Of a DNA stretch of 64,000 nt, positions 1 to 10,933 are shown in pieces; position 1 is the first letter of the stretch; each line of letters opens with the position of its first letter. Source of the stretch: Ziziphus jujuba (Eukaryota; Streptophyta; Magnoliopsida; Rosales; Rhamnaceae); contig NC_083383.1 of NCBI RefSeq assembly GCF_031755915.1, positions 31,103,501-31,167,500 on the forward strand, in the 5' to 3' direction. The notes under the pieces are model-generated. The model made no database searches. It was given only the letters and a program-made list of their open reading frames with translations, and was not told where the DNA came from. The position numbers and the translations under genes were made by a program.

Positions 1-415
1 ATTTCTATCCAATTGAAGGATAAACAGAAAAGTTAATAACAAATAAGAAGGTATCAAAAGACTAGTTTATTTAATACAGAACCCGGTAATTTAACTTTTT
101 AACCTCGACAGAAATTCAAGTTGATATATAAATTAGGAACAGAAAAGAGCTTAATTCCAATAATCAATATATTACATGGGGACTGCATAAATAATCATAG
201 CCCAAATTACACAATTGCCTAATTTGCAGGTTTCATAGGCAAAGTAAACAATAAGTCATTTTAGTTCATGCTCTGCCTTCCTAATATAATATCTTTTAAA
301 ATGAAAATCAAGCAAGAAATCAATAAAATGTCATTTAACATAGAGCAAGCATACAAAGGACATAGAGCAAGCATAAAAAGGTTATCCAGTTAACACTTAT
401 CATAATAAGACCCAC

Positions 416-618
416 CTAATAAGTCTTCGATCACCTTCATTGTTTGACCATACTGCTTGCAAGGAATTATCTTGGTATATGATCAGATTAGCGTAAATAC
501 CTAACTGAAAACAAAATTGAAAACACAGTGGGTCATTTTTTAAAGCTATGACAAAAAACCTTACAATAAGATTGGCAAGAGCAGTCTCCTTCACTGCGCT
601 CTCTTCCTTGCTCGCCAT
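416..618 (-). CDS. partial unidentified gene, first one or two exons
   Basis: I do not recognise this gene. On the minus strand an ATG at 618 opens a short charged N terminus (MASKEESAVKETALANLI), followed by a good GT donor (exon 1 618-565). A CAG acceptor at 505-507 opens a second in-phase segment (504-416) ending at a GTGGGT donor. Upstream lie a CT/GA-rich leader (about 630-651) and a double telo-box, which is how a real plant 5' end looks. No downstream exon could be assigned with confidence in 1-415, so the rest is probably outside the window or too short to see. The start codon is plausible; exon 2 is weaker. Confidence 0.4.
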
Positions 619-761
619 TACTTCATCGTTTCCTCTCTCTCTCTCTCTCTCTGTTTTTATTTTGTTTGGGATCTGACCGCTTCAGTTCAGCGTCTAATGC
701 TCACACATTTGAATACTTAGACACCGTCGTCGATTACGTTTGAATCGGAAATTCAAAACTC

Positions 762-777
762 AAACCCTAACCCTAAA
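762..777. promoter_or_regulatory. double telo-box upstream of the 618 gene
   Basis: AAACCCTAACCCTAAA, about 145 bp upstream of the ATG at 618. The telo-box (AAACCCTA) is a known promoter element of plant translation and ribosome-biogenesis genes. Its use here is inferred from position. Confidence 0.5.
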
Positions 778-1617
778 TCTAGTGTTTCTGGGGGAAGGAT
801 GAGGAAGGAGAAGAGAAGAGTTGGCGAAGATTTTGAAGGAGTATAACTCGAAGGGAAGTGAAAGAAAGAAAAAAACAGAGAAGGGAACAATGGACTTTTT
901 GCTTAATTTGTTTTTAATATCTCAAAAGGGTACTATAGGAATATTAAAAAATAAAAGGGCAAAATAAAAAAGTTTAGAATCGAGTGGGTAGATATCATTA
1001 GGAGGACTCTGACAGGGGTAAAGGGCCAAATTCCCCTCATATTAAAGGAAATAGTAAAGAAAGGCTATGCTGACTTGGTCAATCATCAAGCAATGAGCAA
1101 GGAAAAGAGGCAGATTCTTGGATGCTTCATAAAATTTTATAATGTTTCACTGAGCTTTTTTTTTTTTATTTTTGGGTCAATAATAATGTTTCGCTGAGCT
1201 GTACATATGAAATTAGTACAATTTTTTTTTTTTTATTTGGATACAGAGTGGAATTTGATTTCCCTCGAAAAAGTATAATACTCTAACATGCTACATTAAT
1301 TAAGTTTGGTCCACTTATAAGATAATAAATCATGTTAAGTTGCTAAATATATGTCACCGCTTTTCTCAACATATATAAACATTAATCTAGTTAGCTAATA
1401 CATCTTTTACCATAAACAAAAAATTATAAAGAAAAAGTTAAACTACCGTGAAGAAAACAATGTGAACATGCATGCATAGACCTAGTCACCCCAGCACAGG
1501 TTAAGTGATCAATAAATACTCTGCAAGTCCATCATGAAATTTTCATCTGTGACATCCAATAAAAACTTAATATTAGAAATTCAAATCTGGAATTGAATAT
1601 AAATTACCATGAAAAAA

Positions 1618-1651
<34 letters not shown>

Positions 1652-2337
1652 AGCCTCTCTTTTTGAAGGACAAAAATTATAATCGATTTATGGTTGTTTG
1701 CCAAAAAAAATATGGTTTTTTAAACCAGGAGTTTTGTAGACGTGCTAGGTTTGTGGTGGTTGTACAAAATCTACGAATAATTTCAACATCTAGTCTTATG
1801 ATTGCTTTCAATTGAATAACATAATTTCATCATATCATGTGTAATGAATAGCAAATCAACCAAATAATCAAATTTTATTTGCTGATAAAAAGTTGAATCC
1901 AATCCAACCAATATTTTTTCTTTAGTCTCATTTTTTGGTTTTATGAAAAATTTAAGGAATTAAAAAATGAAAATTACTTTCAAATCATGAAAAAAAAAAA
2001 AAAAAGTGCAATCAAGTTTGTATTAACACCGCAACCAACTCTTCGTCCACATAAAAAAATAATAATAATAAAATAAAATAAAATGGAATAGGAAAGAAAT
2101 AAGAAACATTGACTTGATCATGCAATGGGTCAGAAAAATCAGCTTAGGAAGTTTCTGACATCAAAATTTTCTTCTTCTTTACTTTATGATTATTATTATT
2201 ATTTTTTTTATATTTATGTGTAAATTCTTCTATAAGTTATTCCCCATTAGAAACAATATGAACACCAAAAGAACAAGTTACGAATATAGATGGAATTGAT
2301 GAAAAGTAGTACATGAAAAATCAAAGCATTTACTTTT
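778..2337. other. intergenic, no gene seen
   Basis: AT-rich DNA between the promoter of the partial gene and the stop codon of the ankyrin gene. It holds A/T homopolymers, an (AT)n run at about 1622-1650 and an AAT run near 2060. I see no coding potential or transposon ends. Confidence 0.5.
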
Positions 2338-4692
2338 TCAAACACCCAATTGGTTTCCATCAATGAAGCATCTTTTTCTTTTCCAATTAATGGGAAGGAC
2401 ACCACATTTCCTCATTAGCCATAGCACAAACCTTGCAAGCTCCACAAGGACAATCAATCCCATAAATGAAACCACAGTAAACACTATCTTCATCTTTGTT
2501 GGAGCTTCATAAACCATTGCAATAACATATGTAGCAGTCATGGACAGTATGGCAAGCCTCAAGCCAGCTCTTAAAGGAAATCCACTGGTAAGGAGATAGA
2601 TCATTCCAACAGAAGCGAAAAAACCAATCGCATTGAAAACAGTAAATACAGCATAAACTTCAGGATCAGTTCCCATAATAGCCTCTCCTACAGCAATTTC
2701 TTTCCTATGACGAATGCAATTACTGATATGAGATTTGCCAGACTCTGCAGACCAAAACCCACTTGGAGGGCTTAGTATGGCTTGATATGTCATTGTTGCT
2801 ATCAGCACAGCTACAACCATTAATGCACTTTGAGTTTCCATTGATGAACTTTCGATTTCTTTTGTTAATTCCCTGCGAAGATTCATTAGATGAGAAAGGG
2901 CTGATGTTGGATTTGCTTCAGTAGATTGTACTTGATGAATATGAGAGCATCTAGAAGTACTCGTTACAAGGTCCCGGGCTTTGAGAGCTCCAGCTTGTTG
3001 AAATATTTCCACCATTTTATAATCAGATGATTCACCTCCACTTTGAAGAATGAAATCCAGGACATCTCTGGGTGTGAATCCGCTTGAGTTTATAGAATTT
3101 AGATCGACACCGGTAGCACTGACATCACCAATCAACAATTCTATGGTCTGCACAATCATAATATTTATATGCCAATAAATGGTTTAGCAATGACAGACCA
3201 TATATAGTCATAAAATGCTTCTTCTTTTTTTTTAATTATAATAAAAAAAAATAAAAAGGGATCAAATGGTTTGTTCAACTTTCAACTTTGTCGAAATGAC
3301 TATTATCATTAATTTCTTTTCCGTTTCTCTTAAAGCCATACTCCCCTCTAAATGCTCAATTTTGTAAGGGATGGAGAGAAAATCACTTATTATACTTAAA
3401 GTTTCTAGACAAATAATGCATCATTACCTACTGGTAATTGGACCTGCTAGCTTTACTAAATTCCTAACTTGATGGTATTAGTATCATCAATCCAGGAAAT
3501 ATGGATATGCTGAATGTTTATGACAGATATTTAGTTTACTATGCAACTTGATGTTTTTCACTGTGTTATTTCTACACCATCCCCTAACATTATACTTTTC
3601 TTTGGTTCCAATCCAAAGGATAGCCGCTTTCCACATCCTGAGATTATTAGGTCATGAAAGGATTTCAAAGCATGCGAGGTACCTGGCCCTAGAGAAAAGC
3701 ATCTTTATATTTATTGATAGTACACAAAGAAAAAGATTGTCAGATTCTTCTAAAGTAGCATTCCCATTCCAGATATAAATTCTTGTAAGAAGCACCATAC
3801 AATAAATGAAAATGACAAGGGAAATATTTTTGAAGGAATTGATCATAAAATTGATGGAACTCATAATAATATGCAGTGTTTAATGCAACAAAAATCAATT
3901 TCTAGTAGAAACATATGAAGCAGCTCGTTAACCTGCTGAATTATATTACCTCTAACTTTGTTGTGGAAAAATATTTTGATTAATGAAAACATGGATCATA
4001 AAATAGGAACTTCATAATATCACTAGTTTAGAATTATAATGAAAATAAAAGACCGGTTAGACAGAAATGAGAATGAAACAGAGAAAACAGAGAAGATTGA
4101 GTTGGCTCAGACTGACCTCATGCTGCTTATTCATGGTTGCCGAATGCAAAATGGTGTTCCCCTCCTTGTCCTTCCAGTTTACAATCTCCATCATTTCAAG
4201 TCTCACAAGCTCTTCCATCAAAACCTTGAAAGCCACAAACTGGTTATTCTTCACAGCAAGATGAAGAGCAGTTTCCCCTCTAACAGTCACTTGAGAAATA
4301 GACTCGGGACAAGCCAAAACCAATTCCCTCAAAACATCAACTTTCCCTCTATTTGCTGCACAATGGAAAGAAACTTTGCCATCTTTCCCTTTCAAAAGGC
4401 ATATATCATTCCCAACAGAATGTAAAAGCTCTCTTACAATCTCAAGGTGGCCATTTGCTGAAGCAATATGTAAGGGGCTAAAACCATGTCCATTAAGCTC
4501 TCTAACAAATTCTGGCCTGAGGGATACAATTTCTTTGGCTATCTCAGTTTTACCAGCCAAACATGAGACATGCAGAGGATTCTCAACTGTGTTTAACCCA
4601 ACTCTCTCAAGTATAAGAGGGTCTTCTGCAAGCAAAGAGTGCAATCCAGGGATATCACCCAAACGAGAAGCTTCAAACAATCTTGGCTCCAT
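2338..4692 (-). CDS. ankyrin-repeat membrane protein with PGG domain (BDA1/ACD6-like group)
   Basis: Two coding exons, 4692-4117 and 3147-2338, separated by a 969-bp GT-AG intron in phase 0, give 461 residues, the usual size of BDA1-like proteins. About five to six ankyrin repeats fill residues 1-215 (for example SPLHIASANGHLEIVRELL and TALHLAVKNN). A basic linker leads into the C-terminal PGG region with four predicted membrane helices at about 299-317, 356-378, 388-404 and 410-434. The start at 4692 is chosen because the ankyrin fold begins there; the frame stays open upstream without family similarity. The family acts at the plasma membrane or endomembranes in immunity and growth. The name-giving PPGG motif reads PPSG. 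Exact orthology is not determined. Confidence 0.85.
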
Positions 4693-5557
4693 TCTTGATA
4701 GTGCCTCATTTTTTCTTTCACTGATATATGGGTTTAGAAATGGGTTTTCTTGCTGATGGAGTTTATTATGAAATGCAAGCAAGGAAGGGGATTCTATAGC
4801 TGTAAAACAAATCTTTTTTCTTCCCCAAATGGAGAAGAGATTAACATTATTAAAGAAAGTTAAAAAAGAAAACTCAGACGGATTATTTGCTTGTGACTTT
4901 TCTTGTACGAAATGGTGCCCCAATCCCATTACCAAGCGAAAGATGGCATGCATGTTTCCAATCCATGTTCCTATTAATGGAGAAACAATGGGATATTGGA
5001 ATACTAATAATAATAATAATATAATAAAACAAAATGCTTCGGTGGATCTTCCTATATACTATTATGAATCAGAACTTCAAAAACCTATAAGTAAGGGTCT
5101 TTGTCTTGGCACTTTTCGGGCCTTGAGTAGGCCATAGTGGCCCATGCAAAAGAAAAGGCCCATCAGCTGCTATATACTACAGAGTCTTAAAAATAACTTA
5201 ATTAGATGTAACGTAACTTATAATTTAGACGGGTCTAATCCTAATTTAACAAAAATATATATATATATATATCAAATACAGTACATAATTCCATTAAAGA
5301 GATAGAGCACCATAATGTAAAGGCAAAACCATAAAGCCAAACCAAAAATGCATAAAACAAAGAAACCCAAAGAATATGAGGAATGGCAGAAACTTTGCAA
5401 TAAAGCCACACCACATCCATAGTAAGATAAGCTTACCCATTTCCCATGTGATCCAAAAGTCCCCACCTCCATCTCTCTCTCTCTCCCCCCACCAATAAAT
5501 ACAACACAAAATGTTGCAGCATTAGTAATAGTAGTATAGTACCACGAAGTCTTGTCC

Positions 5558-5600
<43 letters not shown>

Positions 5601-6314
5601 CCCACCACCTTCCACTTCAAAAAAGCCCAAACATGTATAATAGTAATAATAATAATAATAATAATAAAAAACCACCCAAACCCGAAGAGACCACCCTGGG
5701 CGGTGGATGGGTAAAATTCCCAAATTTCATTCGCCAATCTTTTATCAAATCCAAACCCTTAAAAAAAAACAAATCATGCCCATGAAAATGGCCAAAGTCA
5801 GAGGTGGACCTCTTCCATTCCAAAGGCTGTTTGGGAGGGGGGTGGTGGGTTGGTTTGGGGTGTGCGCAACTTATTAGCCACCCTGGCTCACGTTAGCCAC
5901 TTTCACCCCATCCCCACAGCCACAAGCCACAAAAACCACCCCCACCTAAGCGGTGGCCTAGATCTCAAAATCAGCCGCACACCCCTCCCCCACCTAAAAC
6001 ATGTCACCAAACACCACTTTCTCCACCACCACCACCACATCACCCCCCAACCCCCCCACTCCTTCCACTACTCCTGTTCCCAAACACCCCCCTTTTCTCT
6101 CCTCCTCCTCTTCCACCTCCTTACCCCACCTTCTCTTCCTCGCCCTTCTTCCTCGTCCTCCCCACTTTCTATCCTGCGCCGCCTCCCTTATCCTTATCCC
6201 TATCCCCTCCCTCTCTAATTTCCTCTGCCAACCCTTTTTCTTCTTCTTGCTAACGTGCACCGTGCCCCTCTTATCCTTCGCCCTCTTTTCCAAGATCGTT
6301 CCTTTTTTGTTTCC
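4693..6314. promoter_or_regulatory. divergent promoter and long leader between the ankyrin and trihelix genes
   Basis: Both genes point away from this 1.6-kb region. The ankyrin side has site-II-like GGCCCA motifs near 5140-5162. The trihelix side has a (TC)19 run at 5561-5598, an (AAT)n run at about 5639-5666 and a C-rich, G-poor stretch from about 5880 to 6300 that looks like a long 5' leader. Several upstream ATGs lie in that leader, including 5850, 6001 and 6255. Transcription start sites are not visible. Confidence 0.5.
5561..5598. repeat. (TC)19 microsatellite
   Basis: A near-perfect TC dinucleotide run of 38 bp, in the presumed promoter or leader of the trihelix gene on its sense strand, where CT tracts are common in plants. 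Confidence 0.9.
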
Positions 6315-7382
6315 ATGGCTTCTCCACCTTCTTCGCCTCCAGATTCCTCCCCTGTAACCCCTGTGGGCCCGCCTCAGGCTCTTCCTCTTGCTTTACCTGC
6401 GCCGCCGCAAGCCCAGCTTCCAGCTCAGCCCCAGCTGCCGCAGGCGCCGCCGTCGACGACGTCCTCCCGGCGGCTTCCCCCTCCGTGTTGGTCCCACGAC
6501 GAGACCGTGGCTTTGATCGATTCGTACCGCGACAAGTGGTACTCCCTCCGGCGAGGAAATCTGAAGGCGACCCACTGGCAGGAAGTCGCCGACGCCGTGG
6601 CCCGACGGTGTCCCGCTGCTACTCCGCCGAAGACCGCCGTTCAGTGCCGGCATAAGATGGAGAAGCTCCGGAAACGGTACCGGACCGAGATCCAGCGTGC
6701 CCGATCCATGCCCGTCTCTAGATTCGTCACGTCATGGGTCCACTTCGTGCGCATGGATTCGATGGAGAAGGGTCCGAAGGCTGCGAAGCCCGAGAATTCC
6801 GATAGTGCCGGCGAGGACGACGATCACGACAACGATGACGAAGAGGACGATCAGGAATTGTACGACGAATTGAAATATGGGTCTCACACGAAGAGCATGA
6901 ATAGGTTATACAGAAACGGAATTGGGGGTAGTGGTGGGGGTTCGAATTCTAGTAGTAGTGGGTTTAGGATCAGAATCCCAACTGGGGTTAGTATAGCTCA
7001 GCCTGGAAATAAGAACTATGTCAAGGTTGATTCGAAGTTTGGGTTGAACCAGAATAGCAATTCTAATTCCGTGCCTAATTTTGGGGTGGCTGCGAAAGTT
7101 TTGAGAGATTGCGGTTCGGGAAAACCTGGCGTACTGGGGAAGAGGGAAAAGGACCCAGTAACCGAAATGGTGAATGCTATTAAGGTTTTGGGAGATGGTT
7201 TTGTGAGGATGGAGCAGATGAAGATGGAGATGGCGAGAGAGATCGAAACAATGAGGATGGATATGGAGATGAAACGGACAGAAATGATATTGGAGTCGCA
7301 GCAGAGGATTGTGGAAGCTTTTGCCAAAGCAGTCTCGGAGAAGAAGAAGAAGACAAAGAGAATGCCATCGCCGGAGTCTTAG
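6315..7382 (+). CDS. trihelix transcription factor, ASIL/SIP1 clade
   Basis: An intronless 355-residue protein. The start at 6315 has a strong CCATGG context; the frame is open upstream from 6255, but that extension is low complexity. A Pro/Ala-rich N terminus (1-57) precedes a trihelix (Myb/SANT-like) DNA-binding domain at 58-148 with the expected Trp residues at 59, 75 and 88 and the basic stretch KMEKLRKRYRTE. An acidic region (160-182) and a Gly/Ser linker follow. The C-terminal helix (about 300-345, Met/Glu-rich, ending EKKKKTKRM) matches the conserved coiled-coil of the clade. Arabidopsis members ASIL1/2 bind GT-type elements and repress seed-maturation genes. Nuclear location is implied by the basic tail. 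The exact orthologue is not known. Confidence 0.9.
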   Translation: MASPPSSPPDSSPVTPVGPPQALPLALPAPPQAQLPAQPQLPQAPPSTTSSRRLPPPCWSHDETVALIDSYRDKWYSLRRGNLKATHWQEVADAVARRCPAATPPKTAVQCRHKMEKLRKRYRTEIQRARSMPVSRFVTSWVHFVRMDSMEKGPKAAKPENSDSAGEDDDHDNDDEEDDQELYDELKYGSHTKSMNRLYRNGIGGSGGGSNSSSSGFRIRIPTGVSIAQPGNKNYVKVDSKFGLNQNSNSNSVPNFGVAAKVLRDCGSGKPGVLGKREKDPVTEMVNAIKVLGDGFVRMEQMKMEMAREIETMRMDMEMKRTEMILESQQRIVEAFAKAVSEKKKKTKRMPSPES

Positions 7383-7559
7383 ATAATAATTGCCATTGAA
7401 GATTAGATAGGCCTCTTTTATTTTATTCATTCCCAAATGGGTTTTTCTTATTTTGTTGTGTTTTATTTGGCACAACTGAGAATTCCCCAAAAGGCTGTTG
7501 GATGTAAAGCTTATGGGTTTGGTCCTTTTTTTATGTCTTCTGTAATCTGAGTTTTAGCG

Positions 7560-7840
7560 GTTCTAATGTCATGATTAGTACTGTGCTTTTGTTCCACTGT
7601 TTCTACTATCGAACAATGGTGTAGTTGATCAGTTTAATTTCTGTTTTTGGTATGAATGTAGAATGTAGATTAATCTGAACTTAGAAGTTCTAATTTCCTG
7701 TTTAGCACTCTGATTTTATTCGATTGTTTCTACTTTCTTTTGGTGTTTTTTTTTTGTGGGGAGATCGAACAATTTTGTGGTTGATCGGTTTAACTTGTAC
7801 TTTGGTATGAATGTAGAATGTAGATTAATTTAGATAGTTG
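7560..7840. repeat. degenerate tandem duplication downstream of the trihelix gene
   Basis: Two units of about 130-150 bp (about 7560-7689 and 7690-7840) share TTCTAAT, TTTCTACT, ATCGAACAAT, GTTGATC and an identical GTATGAATGTAGAATGTAGA block in the same order. They lie in or just past the 3' UTR. Confidence 0.65.
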
Positions 7841-9471
7841 CATCATTGGAAATTATTTAGCTCAGTTTGCTACTGTGTGTATTTTTGTTCCTAGTATTGG
7901 CCAAAAGAGCAAAGTAGATTTAGATGTTGAGGTCTCCTTTTGCTGCATTACTTGGTTATCTCTCTGTTTTGTTGGATTTCAGCAATTTAGATTAGTTTGG
8001 TTAAAAAAGGGAAAAACAATTTGAAATTGATGTTTCAAATATGTAGGAAAAAGTTTCCATTATTGGGCTTCTTTTAAGAGATTGCCCAAAATGGTTTATT
8101 TAGAATGTGTTCATGCACTAGCATTTTGCTCATGATGTGATATAAACTAGAAAGTTGGTTATATATATATATGGAGAGTAATTTTAAGGTGGAGACCGTT
8201 TCGGATCACATTAAAAGTATATTTTTTGAATTGGTTATACATATAAAATAATTTTATGTGCAAATTGTCCGAGCGCGGACCATATCAAAAATTAATATTT
8301 AAAAAAAAAAAAAAAAAAAAGCTTGTAAGGTCAATGCTTTTTGAAGAAAAAAAAAAAATATATATATATATATATATGCCACACCTAGAAGAATCTTTAG
8401 ACCAGTTCGCATGAATTGTGAAACAGAGTGATCGCAGAGATCTAAAAAGCCGTTTGCCTTTATTTATTTTTTTCCTGGGTATCTTTTCAAAATAGTTTGA
8501 TGAGTATTTAGACTGGTTTATTGTGTAGTTGAAGTTGAGCAACACCCCTAATGATGACAACTTCATGGTGCACATTGCCTTATCTTGTAAGGTTTTATCT
8601 CTGTTCTCTAAGCATCTTGGTTTTATTTTGAAGTATGACAAAATTCCCTAACTAAGATATTTCCATCACAATGAGCAGTTGAGCACTGTTAATGTTCCAA
8701 AAAGGCATCAACTTGAATCCAGTATCAATAAGTGTTTAGACGGTTGTTCTTAATGCGATCACTGATTCACGAATCATAATAAAAGCATAAAAACAGAGGA
8801 AGAAATAGTATTGCTATTCTCAATCCTGTAGGCATGCATGTTGAATATCAATATCTAGCCAAGAACAATAACGAAACCAAAAGCAACTACAACCAGACTC
8901 GGCCAGACTAAAACATTTATAAAAGTATTTTATGATAAATCTTAAATTTGAGTCTAGATTGTAACCAAGTATTCTATCTTACTCTATCTTACTTTTATTT
9001 ACCAAGTTTTACGATAACATCTAGGATGTCGTAAAAATAGATAGTCCATCAACCTAGTAAAGATGTTGTTTCGGATCCAAAAATACTTTTGAGATTGAAT
9101 TGGCAAACAAACATTGTACCACCAGAGGCAGCATGCAGGTTCCATCAACAGTTGATCTTAGCAACTTGATCATGTTAAACTGCTCAAACTTCCATCAAAC
9201 CCTTTCAAGCTCCCATTGGCCGCTTCAAATCCAGCTACTCCACCACCAGCTCCAATCTTTTTATTCATTTACATAATTCAACAACAGAGGAAAGTCATAT
9301 ACATATATAATACATATCAACAATCAATATTGAATGATCTAAAAATTCTGCAACAACTTTTCCAAATATTTACACACCAGATAAAGGACTAAACGACTAC
9401 GTGATCTAATATGTTAAAGCACAATTAGTAAGACTGTGAACTGAATATTTTAGAAAGTATGTATTTACATA

Positions 9472-9502
<31 letters not shown>

Positions 9503-9867
9503 TAGTTTTGATATGGTATAGACTGTGCGATAAACACCTTGTAGGAAACATAGACAATTAAAAATTACAATCAACTTTTAAAAATATTACCAAGTGCTTG
9601 CTGCTTGCTCTGCATCTGTATGATGAAATGAGCGAGAATGGCCACCTAGCTTCTATTTTTCTGGAAAATTTCAGACACAATTCATTCAACGTAAATGTTC
9701 AATAAATCTTTAGAAGGCATTAAAAAAAAAAAAAAGACAACTGAAATAAATTAATAACAAAATGAAAAGACGTAAGAGAATGAACCTGTTATTAGGAAGT
9801 AGTATCAATGGAGCTTCAGATATCCTTGTCTCAACATATAAAAGAGCTTCCGTACTACACCTTACGA
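7841..9867. other. intergenic, no gene seen
   Basis: AT-rich, with (AT)n runs near 8355-8377 and 9473-9497 and A/T homopolymers. A short open stretch on the minus strand at about 9150-9260 looks vaguely coding but has no recognisable family. The last 300 bp may have been the 3' UTR of the NLR pseudogene. Confidence 0.4.
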
Positions 9868-10687
9868 CTAATATACATCAAAAGAGACTGGGCAGTCATA
9901 AATGTGTACTGAAGACTTTAGACGATGAATTCCTTGTGGCAATGATGTGAAACTGGGGCAGTCAGAAATATAGAGAGATTGGAGTGATGAGAGATTGCAT
10001 ATACTTTCTGGCAGTGTTGTGAAAGAGGAGCAGTCACAAATATAAAGAGATTGGAGTGACGAGGGATTGCATATGCTTTCTGGCAAAGATCTTAAGTCCT
10101 TAACATATGCAATGAATATACATCAGTTTGGAGAGAGGGGAAGAAGAAGAAGAAGAAGAAGAAGAAAACAAAGAAGAAGCCTCTTCCATGCCGTCATCAT
10201 TCAACATCCCCATCAATGTCTGTTGCAATGGCTTTCAGCTGGTATCAATCAGAATCGGAGCTTCAGGATGTGGAAATAGCGGCATAGAAGTTAGCTTTGG
10301 GCAAGACTCGATGACGAGTTCACATAGGGACTGGAAGAATGGGATTTTTGAAGCTTTTTCCCAGGTTGACATGGGGATGAACAAACTCTTCATAACCATC
10401 CCCATCCTCATCTGATAATACATACTTTAGATTAAACATGAGTCTATTGTCAAAACAACAAGATTAGCAAGGGACAAAGTCCAAATTGCATATCTCTTTC
10501 CCATGCTTCGTACAACTTGTAATTCTTTCAAATAGGATGTGGAAGCCTGTATTCCAATGACTTTTCATAATTGTCCACAATTTCCTTCTTTCAGATTATG
10601 TAATTCAAACACAAGGTTTGAAGATGTTGCTTCTCTTGTAAATTTTCTGCCTTGGATTCTCATACAATATCTTTATCACATCCCAAA

Positions 10688-10933
10688 TGTCAACAGACAT
10701 CTTTGCTGTCCACATTTCTTTCCTTATTTTAGTCCACAATTTTTTCCTTATTTCTCCATTTATTATTCTGTACAGTTATCATACATTATTTGACAGATTA
10801 TAGTTTCCATGTATAGGGCTAGAATCATACAGGAACTTATTTGCTTTCCATGTATAGCATCCTTGTAAAGTCTATATATAATATATAGAACTCAAGGCTA
10901 TTGATTTAGCCATTCAGACAATATTTCTTGACA
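10688..10933 (+). repeat. 5' LTR of the copia element
   Basis: 246 bp, TG...CA ends (TGTCAAC...CTTGACA). It differs from the 3' LTR at 14 positions by my hand alignment, without indels, mostly transitions. Confidence 0.95.

Noticed and set aside
5994..6293. Glu/Lys/Gly-rich minus-strand frame in the trihelix leader
   Set aside because: Complement of a C/T-rich leader; no start context or conserved motif.
9868..10423. Separate small LRR gene near 10 kb
   Set aside because: It is the 3' end of the same NLR relic, separated only by the copia insertion.
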